DNA from: Gammaproteobacteria bacterium
GTDB lineage: Bacteria; Pseudomonadota; Gammaproteobacteria; Pseudomonadales; PIVM01
Assembly: GCA_003353945.1 (NCBI GenBank)
Contig: PIVM01000001.1
Location: 62,001-126,000 of the forward strand
Direction of reading: 5' to 3'
DNA: 64,000 nt
This document shows positions 22,030 to 31,290 of the stretch, one piece after another (positions within the stretch are counted from its first letter, which is position 1; each line of letters opens with the position of its first letter). The notes under the pieces were generated by a model that was not told the origin of the DNA, did not search any database, and was given only the letters and a program-made list of their open reading frames with translations. Made by a program: the position numbers and the translations under genes.

Positions 22030-22394
22030 CGATAAACCCCTCAATATGAATTTTGGGCTGCCTTCAAAATTGATTTCCCTTTCTGACTTTCCATTCTCTC
22101 ATTATGGCCGCGTTGTTCGTCGGTTAAATAGCCCACTATTCGCCCTCCTCACGCCTCGCCCTAATGGAGCCTGAAAACCCAGAAATGGAAATTAATTATT
22201 ACGCCAGCCCTTATGCCGCGAAAAACGCGACATTATAGCGCCTTCTAGGCGGCAAACCTATTGAGAAGCAGTAGCTTTTTTATCTCAGCGGATCAAATCA
22301 TTAAATGGAGTCGAAGTCCCTTTGCGAAACCGGCTTTGCGAAACCAGAGCCGCTTAATGTAATATCCCTCCCTTCATATTGGATAATGGGCAAC
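22030..22394. other. Divergent intergenic region, glyQ / LpxL-type gene
   Basis: About 365 bp between divergent genes that must hold both promoters. The only structure I see is a 14-bp tandem repeat starting with TTTGCGAAACC at 22321-22331 and 22335-22345, within a possible 5' extension of the plus-strand gene. I see no RNA element or clear terminator. Confidence 0.4.
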
Positions 22395-23291
22395 ATGTCA
22401 GATATACACGGTAAGTTCGTTGTTTGGATGTTGAGGCTGTTTTCAACGATGCCTCTACGATTCTGCCGCCGTATTGGGACGCTGTTAGGCGGTATTTTAT
22501 GGTGGGTTAATGGCCGGGCTCGCCGTACTACTGAAACCAATATCGCCTTATGTTATCCAGCAATGCCTGAAGCTGATCAAGCATTGCTGGTCAAAAGAAG
22601 TCTGCAGGAAACCGCGAAAACAACCGTTGAAATGGGGCCAGCCTGGTATTGGCAGGCTGAAACCGTATTGAAAGTCATTACCAAAATACACGGGGCTGAC
22701 ATTCTGGCTGAAGCAGCGGCATCGAAACAGGGTGTGATTTTGTTGGCTCCCCATATTGGCAATTGGGAGTTTCTTGGCCTCTATTTAGGCAAATACTACC
22801 AAACAACCATTCTTTACCAACCCCCAAAATCCGAGGTACTAGGCAATTTAATTTACAGATCGCGTAGACGAAATGGCGTCAAACTGGCTGCGACCGACCG
22901 CAAAGGCGTTATGCAGCTGCTCAAAACGCTACGTGCTGGAAATATGATTGGTATTCTGCCGGACCAGGAACCTGACCCGAATAGTGGACTGTTCGCCCCT
23001 TTTTTTGGTGTGCCAGCATTGACCATGACATTGGTCAGTAATCTGGTGGCAAAAACCGGTGCGCAGCTGGTTTGTGGCATGGCTTTGCGTAATGAGCAGT
23101 CCAAAGGGTTCGAATTGATTTTTTTTAAGGCGGATGAATCTATTGCCGCCGCCGACCTCAATGAGTCAGTAGCAGCTTTGAATCGTTCGGTAGAATCTTG
23201 TGTGCAGTGTGCACCGGAACAATACCAGTGGGAATATAAACGGTTTAAGCGTCGTCCGAATAATTTGCCTCGATTTTATGCAAAAAAATAG
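22395..23291 (+). CDS. LpxL/HtrB-family lysophospholipid/lipid A acyltransferase
   Basis: Inner-membrane acyltransferase of the lipid A late-acyltransferase family. An N-terminal hydrophobic region (VVWMLRLFSTMPLRFCRRIG and on through GGILWWV) is followed by the catalytic APHIGNWEF, the substrate block GILPDQEPDPNSG with FFGVPALTMT, and a basic end (RFKRRPNNLPRFYAKK). I chose ATG 22395 (298 residues, MSDIHGKFVVW) because the extra 30 residues from ATG 22305 hold a nucleotide tandem repeat and look non-coding; ATG 22386 is also possible. Its place after glyQ is like PA0011 of Pseudomonas. Whether it acts on lipid A or another lipid is inferred. Confidence 0.88.
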   Translation: MSDIHGKFVVWMLRLFSTMPLRFCRRIGTLLGGILWWVNGRARRTTETNIALCYPAMPEADQALLVKRSLQETAKTTVEMGPAWYWQAETVLKVITKIHGADILAEAAASKQGVILLAPHIGNWEFLGLYLGKYYQTTILYQPPKSEVLGNLIYRSRRRNGVKLAATDRKGVMQLLKTLRAGNMIGILPDQEPDPNSGLFAPFFGVPALTMTLVSNLVAKTGAQLVCGMALRNEQSKGFELIFFKADESIAAADLNESVAALNRSVESCVQCAPEQYQWEYKRFKRRPNNLPRFYAKK

Positions 23292-23303
23292 GGCTTCGGA
23301 TTG

Positions 23304-23879
23304 TCAGCGTTTGCGACCGACCAAATAAGCTTGATTGCGCAATCCTGTAGTAATGTCGCCGCAGTTACCTTCTTCGCGATAAGCGACAGGCTCCAGCATC
23401 TTAAAAAGTGAGAGCAGCTCTCCGGGGGCTAATAAAAACTCTGTGCGTTGTGGTCCTTGCTGAAATACCTTTTCTTTGCACCATGTCTGGTAAAATAATA
23501 AACCACCTTTGCGTAAAGCCTGTGATAATGCTGTACAACCCGGGCGAAAAAGAAAATGACTGACAACAATGACATCAAAGCTATCAGGTTTTGGTGGGTT
23601 TGATTCCACATCACGTTGAAGAGTTTGAATGTTTAGTTTTTCTTTAGCTGCTGAGCTATCGAGGGCTTTTAAAGCGACATCGGAGATATCCCAGGCATGA
23701 CATTCAAGTCCATGTCGGGCAAGACACAAGGCATTCGCCCCCGTGCCGCAGGCAAAGTCTAATGCCTGGCCACGGGAAGGTAACAAATGCAAGCTATCCA
23801 ATAAAACACGTGAGGGTTGTGATTCAGTCTTGTTGTTGTTATATCGTTCGTTCCATTTTTTTTGCAACTTATTATTCAT
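23304..23879 (-). CDS. Class I SAM-dependent methyltransferase
   Basis: 191-residue protein with the SAM-binding glycine motif ALDFACGTGANALCLA (residues about 39-54), the acidic end of the next strand (CHAWDISDVALKAL), and FDVIVVSHFLFR. The overall pattern resembles the TehB/UbiE-like small methyltransferases. The substrate cannot be told from sequence. It lies 15 bp after trkH on the same strand and could be in its transcript. Confidence 0.82.
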   Translation of the reverse strand: MNNKLQKKWNERYNNNKTESQPSRVLLDSLHLLPSRGQALDFACGTGANALCLARHGLECHAWDISDVALKALDSSAAKEKLNIQTLQRDVESNPPKPDSFDVIVVSHFLFRPGCTALSQALRKGGLLFYQTWCKEKVFQQGPQRTEFLLAPGELLSLFKMLEPVAYREEGNCGDITTGLRNQAYLVGRKR

Positions 23880-23894
23880 AATCTGCTTGTCGCA

Positions 23895-25343
23895 CTATTG
23901 GCGCCAGAATTCCGGTGTCAGCAATACAAGCAAGGTAAATATTTCCAGTCGCCCTAACAACATGGAAAAACAAAGCACCCATTTGGCAAAATCACCGATA
24001 TTATTGTAATGGGCTGCAACCTCCCCTAATCCAGGACCGAGATTGTTTATGGTTGCGGCTGTGGCTGAGAAAGCGGTTAGATAATCCATTCCAGTCATCA
24101 ACAGTAACATCAGAATTCCCATAAACACGAAAACATAGGCTGAAAAAAAACTCCATACAGCAATCATGACGCGATTGCTGACAGGGTGTTTTTTTAACTT
24201 AACTGGAATGGTGGCATTTGGGTGAATCAGCTGCCTGATTTCGTGAACACCTTGTTTAAAAATAAGTAAAACCCGAATGGCTTTCATGCCTCCGCCAGTC
24301 GATCCAGCACAACCGCCAATAAAGCCAAAAAAGATTAACCAATAAGGCAAAAAATTGGGCCAGTGAGCAAAATCCTGAGTGGCAAACCCTGTCGTCGTTG
24401 CAATGGATACCACTTGAAAAGTGCCATGCAGCAAGGCATCGCTGAAAGACAAGGTATCGGTGATAATCAGAGCTATGAAAGTGGCTGTACCACATAACAA
24501 CATCATAAAAAAATAAAAGGTTGTTTCAGAATCTGCAAAATAGTGCCAGATTTTTATGTTGCGCCAGGCGACATAATGAAGTGCGAAATTTATTCCAGAT
24601 ACGAACATAAACACGATCGCTATCATCATGATCAATGGATTATCGAAATACCCCATACTGGCGTCGTGCGTTGAAAAACCGCCGATGGCTACTGTAGAGA
24701 AACTATGGGTGATGGCATCGAACAATGACATACCTGCTGCCCAATAACTTAGCGCACAAGCGGTTGTTAGCATGGAATAAATAAAAAATAGCCACTTTGC
24801 CGTTTCGGTGATGCGTGGTGTCAGTTTGTTGTCTTTGACAGGCCCGGGTGTTTCAGCTCGATAAAGCTGCATACCCCCTATGCCTAGCATTGGCAGTATG
24901 GCGACGGCAATAACGATAATACCGATCCCCCCCAGCCATTGTAGTTGCTGACGATAATACAAAATGGATCTGGGTAAGGCATCCAGACCACTTATGACCG
25001 TTGCGCCCGTCGTTGTCAGACCGGATACTGATTCGAATACTGCATTGGTAAAGGATAAGTTCGGTGTTTCAACAAGTACTAAGGGTATTGCACCGTACAG
25101 ACCCAGTACGAGCCAGAACAATGCGGTGATAAGAAAGCCGTCTCGATGACGCAGGTCGTGACGTTCTTGGCGAACGGGTAACCAAATCGCCAGTCCAGAG
25201 GTAAAGGCAATAACAAAACTAATGATAAACGCCATGTGGGCGTTATCATGATAAAAAAATGAAACAAATAAAGGCACTAGCATTGTGATGCTAAATAGCA
25301 TCAACAAAATACCGAGAATGCGTGAAATAATGGAAAATTGCAT
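23895..25343 (-). CDS. trkH: Trk potassium uptake system membrane subunit TrkH/TrkG
   Basis: Potassium-translocating membrane protein of the Trk system; 482 residues, with four repeated pore motifs. Filter-loop sequences are seen in SVSGLTTTGATV, FSTVAIGGFSTHD, QVVSIATTTGFATQD and AATINNLGPGLGE. The conserved GGCAGSTGGGMKAIRVLL lies between repeats three and four. It begins 17 bp after trkA on the same strand, so channel and regulatory subunit form one unit. Confidence 0.95.
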   Translation of the reverse strand: MQFSIISRILGILLMLFSITMLVPLFVSFFYHDNAHMAFIISFVIAFTSGLAIWLPVRQERHDLRHRDGFLITALFWLVLGLYGAIPLVLVETPNLSFTNAVFESVSGLTTTGATVISGLDALPRSILYYRQQLQWLGGIGIIVIAVAILPMLGIGGMQLYRAETPGPVKDNKLTPRITETAKWLFFIYSMLTTACALSYWAAGMSLFDAITHSFSTVAIGGFSTHDASMGYFDNPLIMMIAIVFMFVSGINFALHYVAWRNIKIWHYFADSETTFYFFMMLLCGTATFIALIITDTLSFSDALLHGTFQVVSIATTTGFATQDFAHWPNFLPYWLIFFGFIGGCAGSTGGGMKAIRVLLIFKQGVHEIRQLIHPNATIPVKLKKHPVSNRVMIAVWSFFSAYVFVFMGILMLLLMTGMDYLTAFSATAATINNLGPGLGEVAAHYNNIGDFAKWVLCFSMLLGRLEIFTLLVLLTPEFWRQ

Positions 25344-25360
25344 AGCCTGAGTTACTTTTC

Positions 25361-26734
25361 TTAGAAAAAGGCAAAACCCACCTGAAACAGTTTTTCAACC
25401 TGGCGGATTTGTTTTTTATTCAGCAAAAACAATATCACATGGTCATCAGTTTCTATAACCACATGTTTGTGGGCGATAATAACGGTATCGTCCCTAACAA
25501 TAGCCCCGATAGTCACACCTTCGGGGAGATCAATTTCACTTAAATGCTTGCCCACGACTTTGGATGTGCGGCTATCGCCATGGGCTACAATTTCGATGGC
25601 TTCGGCAGCGCCTCTACGTAAAGAATGCACATTGGTCATATCTCCTTTTCGTACATGAGTCAGCAGACTGCCGATAGTGATCGTTTGAGGTGATAGTGCA
25701 ACATCAATCTCGCCACCCTGGACCAGGTCAACATAGGCAGGATTGGTGATGAGTGATATCACTTTGCGAGCGCCAAGGCGTTTGGCGAGCATGGAGGACA
25801 TGATGTTGGCTTCGTCATCACTGGTTAGTGCGCAAAAAATATCGGTATTTTCGATATTTTCTGAAAGCAACAGCTCCTTGTCAGAAGCATGACCGTGTAT
25901 CACGATGCTGCGATCTAGATTTTCAGATAGTTGCAGGCAGCGGTCCTGGTTCTGCTCAATGATTTTGACTTGATAACGAGATTCTGTCGATTCCGCCAGT
26001 CGCTGGGCAATATTGCCACCACCGGCGATAACAACCCGTTTATAGGGTTTGTCCATGCGCCGCAGTTCACTCATGACTGGCATAATATGATCGCTGGCAG
26101 CAATAAAAAAGACTTCGTCATCCGCTTCAACGATGGTGTCGCCGGTAGGTATGATGGAACGGTTGCGGCGAAAAATAGCGGCAACGCGTGTATCTACCTT
26201 TGGCATATGCAGGCGAATCTGACTCAGCTGTTGTCCGACCATCGGGCCGCCATAATAGGCTTTAACACCCACCAGTTGAGCCTTTCCATCGGCGAAATCC
26301 AGCACCTGCAGTGCACCAGGAAACTCTAAAAGTTGCAGAATATATTTTGTAACCAATTGCTCTGGACTGATCAATACATCTATTGGTATTGCGTCATTGC
26401 CAAACAGGTTTGCACGCGTCAAATAGGATGTTGCCCGAATGCGGCTTATTTTTGTTGGAATGCGAAACAGGCTGTAGGCGATCTGGCAGGCCACCATATT
26501 CGTTTCGTCACTGTTGGTGACGGCGATTAGCATATCAGCATCTTCAGCGCCGGCTTTGCGCATAATATGCGGATGTGAGCATCTTCCCTGCACGGTGCTG
26601 ATATCCAGCCTGTCCTGCAGTTCACGTAAGCGATCGGCATTAATGTCGATTAGGGTGATGTCGTTATTTTCACTTGCCAGGTTTTCGGCCAGCGCTCCCC
26701 CCACTTGACCGGCGCCCAGAATCAGAATTTTCAT
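25361..26734 (-). CDS. trkA: Trk potassium uptake regulator TrkA
   Basis: Cytoplasmic NAD(H)-binding subunit that gates TrkH. The 457 residues have the duplicated RCK_N-RCK_C plan: the first Rossmann motif [16 protein letters not shown] at residues about 4-19 and a second [15 protein letters not shown] near 234-248, each followed by a C-terminal ligand-binding module. trkH follows. The upstream 290 bp, between trkA and rsmB, contain a 213-bp inverted-repeat element that may alter read-through from rsmB. Confidence 0.96.
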   Translation of the reverse strand: MKILILGAGQVGGALAENLASENNDITLIDINADRLRELQDRLDISTVQGRCSHPHIMRKAGAEDADMLIAVTNSDETNMVACQIAYSLFRIPTKISRIRATSYLTRANLFGNDAIPIDVLISPEQLVTKYILQLLEFPGALQVLDFADGKAQLVGVKAYYGGPMVGQQLSQIRLHMPKVDTRVAAIFRRNRSIIPTGDTIVEADDEVFFIAASDHIMPVMSELRRMDKPYKRVVIAGGGNIAQRLAESTESRYQVKIIEQNQDRCLQLSENLDRSIVIHGHASDKELLLSENIENTDIFCALTSDDEANIMSSMLAKRLGARKVISLITNPAYVDLVQGGEIDVALSPQTITIGSLLTHVRKGDMTNVHSLRRGAAEAIEIVAHGDSRTSKVVGKHLSEIDLPEGVTIGAIVRDDTVIIAHKHVVIETDDHVILFLLNKKQIRQVEKLFQVGFAFF

Positions 26735-26806
26735 TGTATTCTTCCAGTTTAAGCATCGCTGCTACTAAAGAGCGGCTTATTATCTTATCTATTCTCGGAC
26801 AGACTC

Positions 26807-27019
26807 CTAGCCCGCATTTCTCACAAGACGGCAGTTCAAATTATATTTTTTCTGAAAGTTCTGTGCATTTTGCCTATTTCGCTTGAAACTGGTTCTGACA
26901 CTCTGTAAAGCATTTTACTCGGTCACAGGTATACCCAATACCTGATTCCCTCCTAAAATTCTTTACAGAGTGCCAGCCCTCACCGTCAACGCGAAATCCT
27001 TGTGAGAAATGCGGGCTAG
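26807..27019. mobile_element. MITE-like element with perfect 21-bp terminal inverted repeats
   Basis: The outer arms, 26807-26827 (beginning CTAGCCCGCATTT) and 26999-27019, are exact reverse complements over 21 bp. A nested pair of perfect 12-bp arms, CACTCTGTAAAG at 26899-26910 and CTTTACAGAGTG at 26961-26972, encloses a small GGTAT/ATACC hairpin. The 213-bp unit has no open frame and can fold on itself. It sits 5 bp past the rsmB stop and upstream of trkA. A solo copy of one end occurs at 60334-60375. The CTAG at each tip could be part of the repeat or a target duplication. I cannot name the parent transposon. Confidence 0.75.
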
Positions 27020-27024
27020 TGATT

Positions 27025-28320
27025 TCAGTTATAGCTCTTTTTTTCTAAATGCGCGTAATAAAAACCATCGTGCCCTCCGGGCTGAGGGAGAAGCTGTCTG
27101 CCAAAACCTGTAGGTTCTCCCCACGCGGTATTAATTGCGCAGCTTATCGCATCTTTTGTCTGTGATAAAAATTGATCAATGACTGTTTCATTCTCTTGGG
27201 GAAGAATGCTGCAGGTGGCGTAAATTAAACGCCCCCCCGGGTTTAATGTTGGCCACAGCGCTGTGAGCAAATGAAGTTGTTGCGCGGCAAGCTTGCCAAT
27301 ATCATCTTTTCTGCGCAGTAGTTTTATATCCGGGTGTCGTCTGATAACACCTGTTGCAGAGCATGGTGCATCTAACAGAATGGCGTCAAAGGTTTGCCTA
27401 TCCCACCAGCCCTCAATATTTCCAGCGTCGGCACAAATAACCGTGCAGTTTAATTCCAGACGTTGGAGATTTTCCTGAATTTGCTGACATCGTCCTTCGT
27501 CGTGATCGAGAGCCGTAAGCTGGCAATCCGGCGTTCTTTCCAGGATATGTGCCGTTTTGCCTCCAGGTGCAGCACAGGCATCCAGCACTTTTTGGCCGGA
27601 TTGTACATTGATCAAATCGGCCGCGAACTGTGCTGCTTCATCCTGAACGCTGATCCAGCCTTGGGCAAAGCCAGGTAACTGAGTGACATCTTTTGCTTTT
27701 GCTAGGACAATACCGTCGCTGGCATAAGTGCAGCGGGATGCAGAAGAATCTTCTGTCAGATAACTGAGATAGTCCTCCCGACTTTGTTTTTGCGTATTGA
27801 CCCGTAATATGAAGGGTGGGTGTTGATTATTGGCTTCCACAATAGATTCAAATTGCCTGGGCCAGGCAAGCCGTAATTGTTCTGCCAACCATTGTGGGTG
27901 ACTTTGAAGTTGCCAATCATGCAGCGATTGCAATAATTCTTCAGATCTGCGTTGATATTGCCTTAATACCCCGTTGACTAGTTTCTTAGCCCAGGACTTT
28001 TTCAAGGTATCGCAGCAGGAAACACAGCTATCGATAGCGGCGTGGTCCGGTATGCGTAGGTAGCTCAGTTGATAACAGCCGATCAACATCAGCGCGTAAA
28101 GATCGGAGTCTTTTTGTCGTAATGGTTTGTTGAGTAACTGGTCTATACAGGCACTTAGACGTGGTTGGTATCGACAAACGCCATAGCACAACTCCTTTGT
28201 TAATGCGGTACCACCAGTAGGTAAGTGCTTACTAGAAAGATAGCGGGAGTTGCTGAGAGAGGATTTGCCGCGCAGTATGTCTGCTAGACATTTCGCCGCA
28301 ATAAGTCTTGAATCATCCAT
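27025..28320 (-). CDS. rsmB: 16S rRNA (cytosine-C5) methyltransferase RsmB
   Basis: Methylates a cytosine in 16S rRNA (C967 in E. coli). The 431 residues have the N-terminal NusB-like RNA-binding domain (1-140) and a SAM-binding catalytic domain with VLDACAAPGGKTAHILE, the catalytic-cysteine motif LLDAPCSATGVIRRHPDIK and YATCSILPQENE. The start overlaps the end of fmt by 8 bp, so they are coupled. The stop codon lies 5 bp before the MITE-like element. Confidence 0.96.
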   Translation of the reverse strand: MDDSRLIAAKCLADILRGKSSLSNSRYLSSKHLPTGGTALTKELCYGVCRYQPRLSACIDQLLNKPLRQKDSDLYALMLIGCYQLSYLRIPDHAAIDSCVSCCDTLKKSWAKKLVNGVLRQYQRRSEELLQSLHDWQLQSHPQWLAEQLRLAWPRQFESIVEANNQHPPFILRVNTQKQSREDYLSYLTEDSSASRCTYASDGIVLAKAKDVTQLPGFAQGWISVQDEAAQFAADLINVQSGQKVLDACAAPGGKTAHILERTPDCQLTALDHDEGRCQQIQENLQRLELNCTVICADAGNIEGWWDRQTFDAILLDAPCSATGVIRRHPDIKLLRRKDDIGKLAAQQLHLLTALWPTLNPGGRLIYATCSILPQENETVIDQFLSQTKDAISCAINTAWGEPTGFGRQLLPQPGGHDGFYYAHLEKKSYN

Positions 28321-29335
28321 TATTAGTCATATCAGCTGTTGTAAAACAAGAGCCAACTGCAAACAGATCTTTGCGGGCATTTAGAATATCAGCGACCGCC
28401 AGCTGTTTGGCGCCGGGTAATTGTAATTGTTGCAAGTTTAATATGCCCTGCCCACAGTGTACCCGAATACCTGATTTTGTTGCGCTGAGTATAGTGCCGA
28501 AGGGTGAACTGGAATCGGCATCATCAGTTTTGTGGCCATCAGTATCAGCGCAATCGGTTTTTGCACAATTGGTTTCTGCACAGGCATCCCAGATTTTGAT
28601 GCGCGTATCATTGAGATGAGTGAAACAGACATTATTGGCATTAAAAGCACGTATTTTTCCTGCCAGTTCCACAGCAGCTTGCGACCAATCGATTTCTGCT
28701 TCCTGTTTCGTTAGCTTGTGAGCATAACAAGCAAGTTCATCCTTCTGTTTTTCCGGCGTGACAACACCTTGCTCAAATTGCTGTAATACTTCGATCAGCG
28801 CTTCACTGCCGATTTGCGCCAACTTTTCGCGAAGACTTTTCCCAGTCTCTTGCGCTGTTATCGTCAGTTCTTTTTTGTACAGCATATCACCGGTATCCAG
28901 GCCTTCATCCATCTGCATGATGGTCACTCCGGTTTTATCGTCCCCTGCTTCGATCGCTCTTTCGACAGGCGCTGCTCCGCGCCATCGCGGTAGCAGTGAT
29001 GCATGGACATTGATGCAGCCATACTTGGGTAAGGATAAGACTGCAGCGGGTAATATCATGCCGTAAGCTGCGACAACCATCAGTTCGGCCTTGAATTCAT
29101 TTAATTCGTCTTGAGCCGCCTTGTCTTTCAGGCTAATCGGCTGTAAAACAGGCAGATCATGTGCCATGGCCAGTTGTTTGACCGGTGGTGGGCTCAGCTT
29201 TTTCCCTCGCCCCGTTTTGCGGTCGGGCTGACAGTAAACGGCGGCAATATCAACCAAGGGACAGTCGAGCAGGGTTTTAAGCTGATGTGCAGCAAAATCC
29301 GGTGTGCCGGCAAAAATAATTCGCATGGGCGCCAT
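28313..29335 (-). CDS. fmt: Methionyl-tRNA formyltransferase
   Basis: Formylates Met on initiator tRNA using 10-formyl-tetrahydrofolate. The 340 residues include MRIIFAGTPDFAAHQ near the N-terminus, the catalytic INVHASLLPRWRGAAPVERA and MQMDEGLDTGDM. It is about 20-25 residues longer than usual because of a Thr/Asp/Cys/Ala-rich insertion at about residues 252-276 in the C-terminal tRNA-binding domain, made of five degenerate pentapeptides (KTDCA, DTDGH, KTDDA and so on). The start ATG at 29335 could instead be three codons later (MRIIF). It lies 51 bp after def. Confidence 0.95.
   Translation of the reverse strand: MAPMRIIFAGTPDFAAHQLKTLLDCPLVDIAAVYCQPDRKTGRGKKLSPPPVKQLAMAHDLPVLQPISLKDKAAQDELNEFKAELMVVAAYGMILPAAVLSLPKYGCINVHASLLPRWRGAAPVERAIEAGDDKTGVTIMQMDEGLDTGDMLYKKELTITAQETGKSLREKLAQIGSEALIEVLQQFEQGVVTPEKQKDELACYAHKLTKQEAEIDWSQAAVELAGKIRAFNANNVCFTHLNDTRIKIWDACAETNCAKTDCADTDGHKTDDADSSSPFGTILSATKSGIRVHCGQGILNLQQLQLPGAKQLAVADILNARKDLFAVGSCFTTADMTNNG
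28522..28581. repeat. Four degenerate 15-bp tandem units inside fmt
   Basis: Four units of 15 bp run from 28522 to 28581. The last two, AATCGGTTTTTGCAC and AATTGGTTTCTGCAC, differ at two bases; the first two are more diverged. They encode the in-frame pentapeptide repeat in Fmt and explain its extra length. Confidence 0.7.
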
Positions 29336-29386
29336 AGTTTTTCAGTTAAATTTCGATTAGTTAAGCATTGATGATGAGAAACTGCA

Positions 29387-29893
29387 TTATGCCTGTTGTT
29401 TATGTTGCTTTTCGAGCTTTTTTCGGATTCTTTGTCGTTTGATAGGAGAAAGATAATCAATAAACAATCGGCCATTCAGATGATCGATCTCATGCTGAAT
29501 ACAAACGGCTAGTAAGCCTTCAGCTTCAAGCTCAAAACGTTCACCCTGCTTATTCAGTGCATTAACATGAATATGTGTTGGTCGAGTTACGGTCTCGTAA
29601 AACCCAGGGACTGACAGGCAGCCTTCCTCATATTCCTTTTCTTCATCAGGCAGAATGTCAATTTGTGGATTGATTAACACCAGTGGTTGGTCTTTATCTT
29701 CTGAAATATCAATGACCACTACCTGCTTGTGCGTATTCACTTGGGTGGCTGCGAGTCCAATCCCCGGGGCGTTGTACATGGTTTCCAGCATATCGGCCAC
29801 CAGAGTCTGGATGCGCTCATCCACCTGGGTTACTGGATCGGCTTTGTTACGCAGGCGAGGGTCGGGGAATTCCAGAATGTCGAGAATAGCCAT
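29387..29893 (-). CDS. def: Peptide deformylase
   Basis: Metal-dependent enzyme that removes the formyl group from new polypeptides. All three family motifs are intact: GIGLAATQV (residues about 45-53), EGCLSVPG and QHEIDHLNG. Length is 168 residues. It is first in the unit def-fmt-rsmB-(trkA-trkH) and is divergent from the LysM gene; the 251 bp between them must carry both promoters. Confidence 0.97.
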   Translation of the reverse strand: MAILDILEFPDPRLRNKADPVTQVDERIQTLVADMLETMYNAPGIGLAATQVNTHKQVVVIDISEDKDQPLVLINPQIDILPDEEKEYEEGCLSVPGFYETVTRPTHIHVNALNKQGERFELEAEGLLAVCIQHEIDHLNGRLFIDYLSPIKRQRIRKKLEKQHKQQA

Positions 29894-30144
29894 TGTTCGA
29901 AGGAAAAGCTCCAGATAGATTCAAAAGATGAGGCTAACTTTATGATCAGTCGGCAATTAATTTGTGACATCAACCACAACCACCGACATTCGCGTGCTAT
30001 ATTATACAAATTGACATCGATTAATGCTCTATATTTAAGGAACAATAACACGTTGGCGAATAACCACATTCCGAGCTTATGCTGCTTTGCGTCCCATGTC
30101 GTGAAGCCGGTATCAATTAGGCTGGTCAGTTCAAGGAACATACC

Positions 30145-31173
30145 ATGAAAAAGATATTATTAGGGTGCTTAGCCGGTTTGCTTTCACTTGCATCGTTGGC
30201 TGCCCAGGATGTTGTGCTCAAAGACGGCCATCCCGAGCACTATCTCGTGGAGAAAGGGGATACCCTATGGGATATCTCGAATATGTTCCTGCGTGATCCC
30301 TGGTTATGGCCTGAAATTTGGCAGGTGAATCCGCAGATTGAAAATCCCCATCTTATTTTTCCGGGCGACCGCCTAAATCTGGTTTATTTTGAAGGTAGGC
30401 CCAAGATTGTGGTTCAACGTGGTGAGGGTAGTAGAACGGTTAAGTTGACACCACAAGTGCGAATTTCGCCGATTGATACGGCCATTCCAGCTATTCCTTT
30501 GGAAAAAATCAATGCGTTTCTCAGTCGCAGTCGCATTCTGGAAAAGGATGATCTTGCATCAGCACCCTATGTTTTGGCAGGGGCGGGTGGGCGCATTATT
30601 GCAGGGGCCGGAGATGAATTATATGCCCGCGGGGAATTCGTAAAAGACGAAGTCGTTTATGGTATCTACCGTCGAGGGCAGGTCTTTAGCGATCCTGATA
30701 CGGAGGAGGTGCTTGGATTGCAGGCTATTGATATTGCTGCTGGAAAAGTGATCGCAATGGATAAAGATGTGGCTACCTTGGTGCTCAATCGCTCCAATGA
30801 AGAAGTGCGCGTCAATGATCGTTTACTGCCATTTCAGGAACGCAAAGTGACTGCGACATTTTATCCCAGTGCACCCAACTTGGATATTAACGGGACTATT
30901 GTTGCCGTTGAGGGTGGAGTCTCGCAGGTTGGCACAATGGATATCGTCGCATTGAACAAAGGTGAACGAAATGGACTGGAAGTGGGTCATGTGCTGGCCA
31001 TCTACAAAAAAGGAGAGGTGGTACGCGATAAGGTGACCAGCGAGCTAGTGCAATTGCCCAGTGTTCGCGCCGGCATACTGATGGTTTTTCGCACGTTTAA
31101 TAAAATGAGTTACGGGATTGTGTTGAATGCCAGTCAGCCGTTGGCTGTAATGGACCATGTACGCATTCCGTAG
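30145..31173 (+). CDS. Exported LysM-domain peptidoglycan-binding protein
   Basis: 342-residue protein with a signal peptide (residues 1-20, ending LASLAAQ) followed directly by a LysM domain (about 32-80) with the motif YLVEKGDTLWDISNMFLRDP and NPQIENPHLIFPGDRLNLV. The rest, about 260 residues, is a beta-rich conserved region of unknown role. It matches the LysM protein that sits between def and dprA in Pseudomonas. Location is probably the periplasm. No enzyme motif is seen. Confidence 0.88.
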   Translation: MKKILLGCLAGLLSLASLAAQDVVLKDGHPEHYLVEKGDTLWDISNMFLRDPWLWPEIWQVNPQIENPHLIFPGDRLNLVYFEGRPKIVVQRGEGSRTVKLTPQVRISPIDTAIPAIPLEKINAFLSRSRILEKDDLASAPYVLAGAGGRIIAGAGDELYARGEFVKDEVVYGIYRRGQVFSDPDTEEVLGLQAIDIAAGKVIAMDKDVATLVLNRSNEEVRVNDRLLPFQERKVTATFYPSAPNLDINGTIVAVEGGVSQVGTMDIVALNKGERNGLEVGHVLAIYKKGEVVRDKVTSELVQLPSVRAGILMVFRTFNKMSYGIVLNASQPLAVMDHVRIP

Positions 31174-31290
31174 AAACAGTATTGTTAAATTCCAATATAA
31201 AAAATTATCCAGATATGGTTGAGATAACGTGGTTCTGAGGTAATTACTACGCTCAAAAAAACTGCTCGAATTACAGGAGGTAATAGAGGC

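Noticed and set aside
22305..22394. 30-residue N-terminal extension of the LpxL-type protein
   Set aside because: It is encoded partly by a 14-bp tandem repeat, lacks a ribosome site and has no match to the family N-terminus as I know it.
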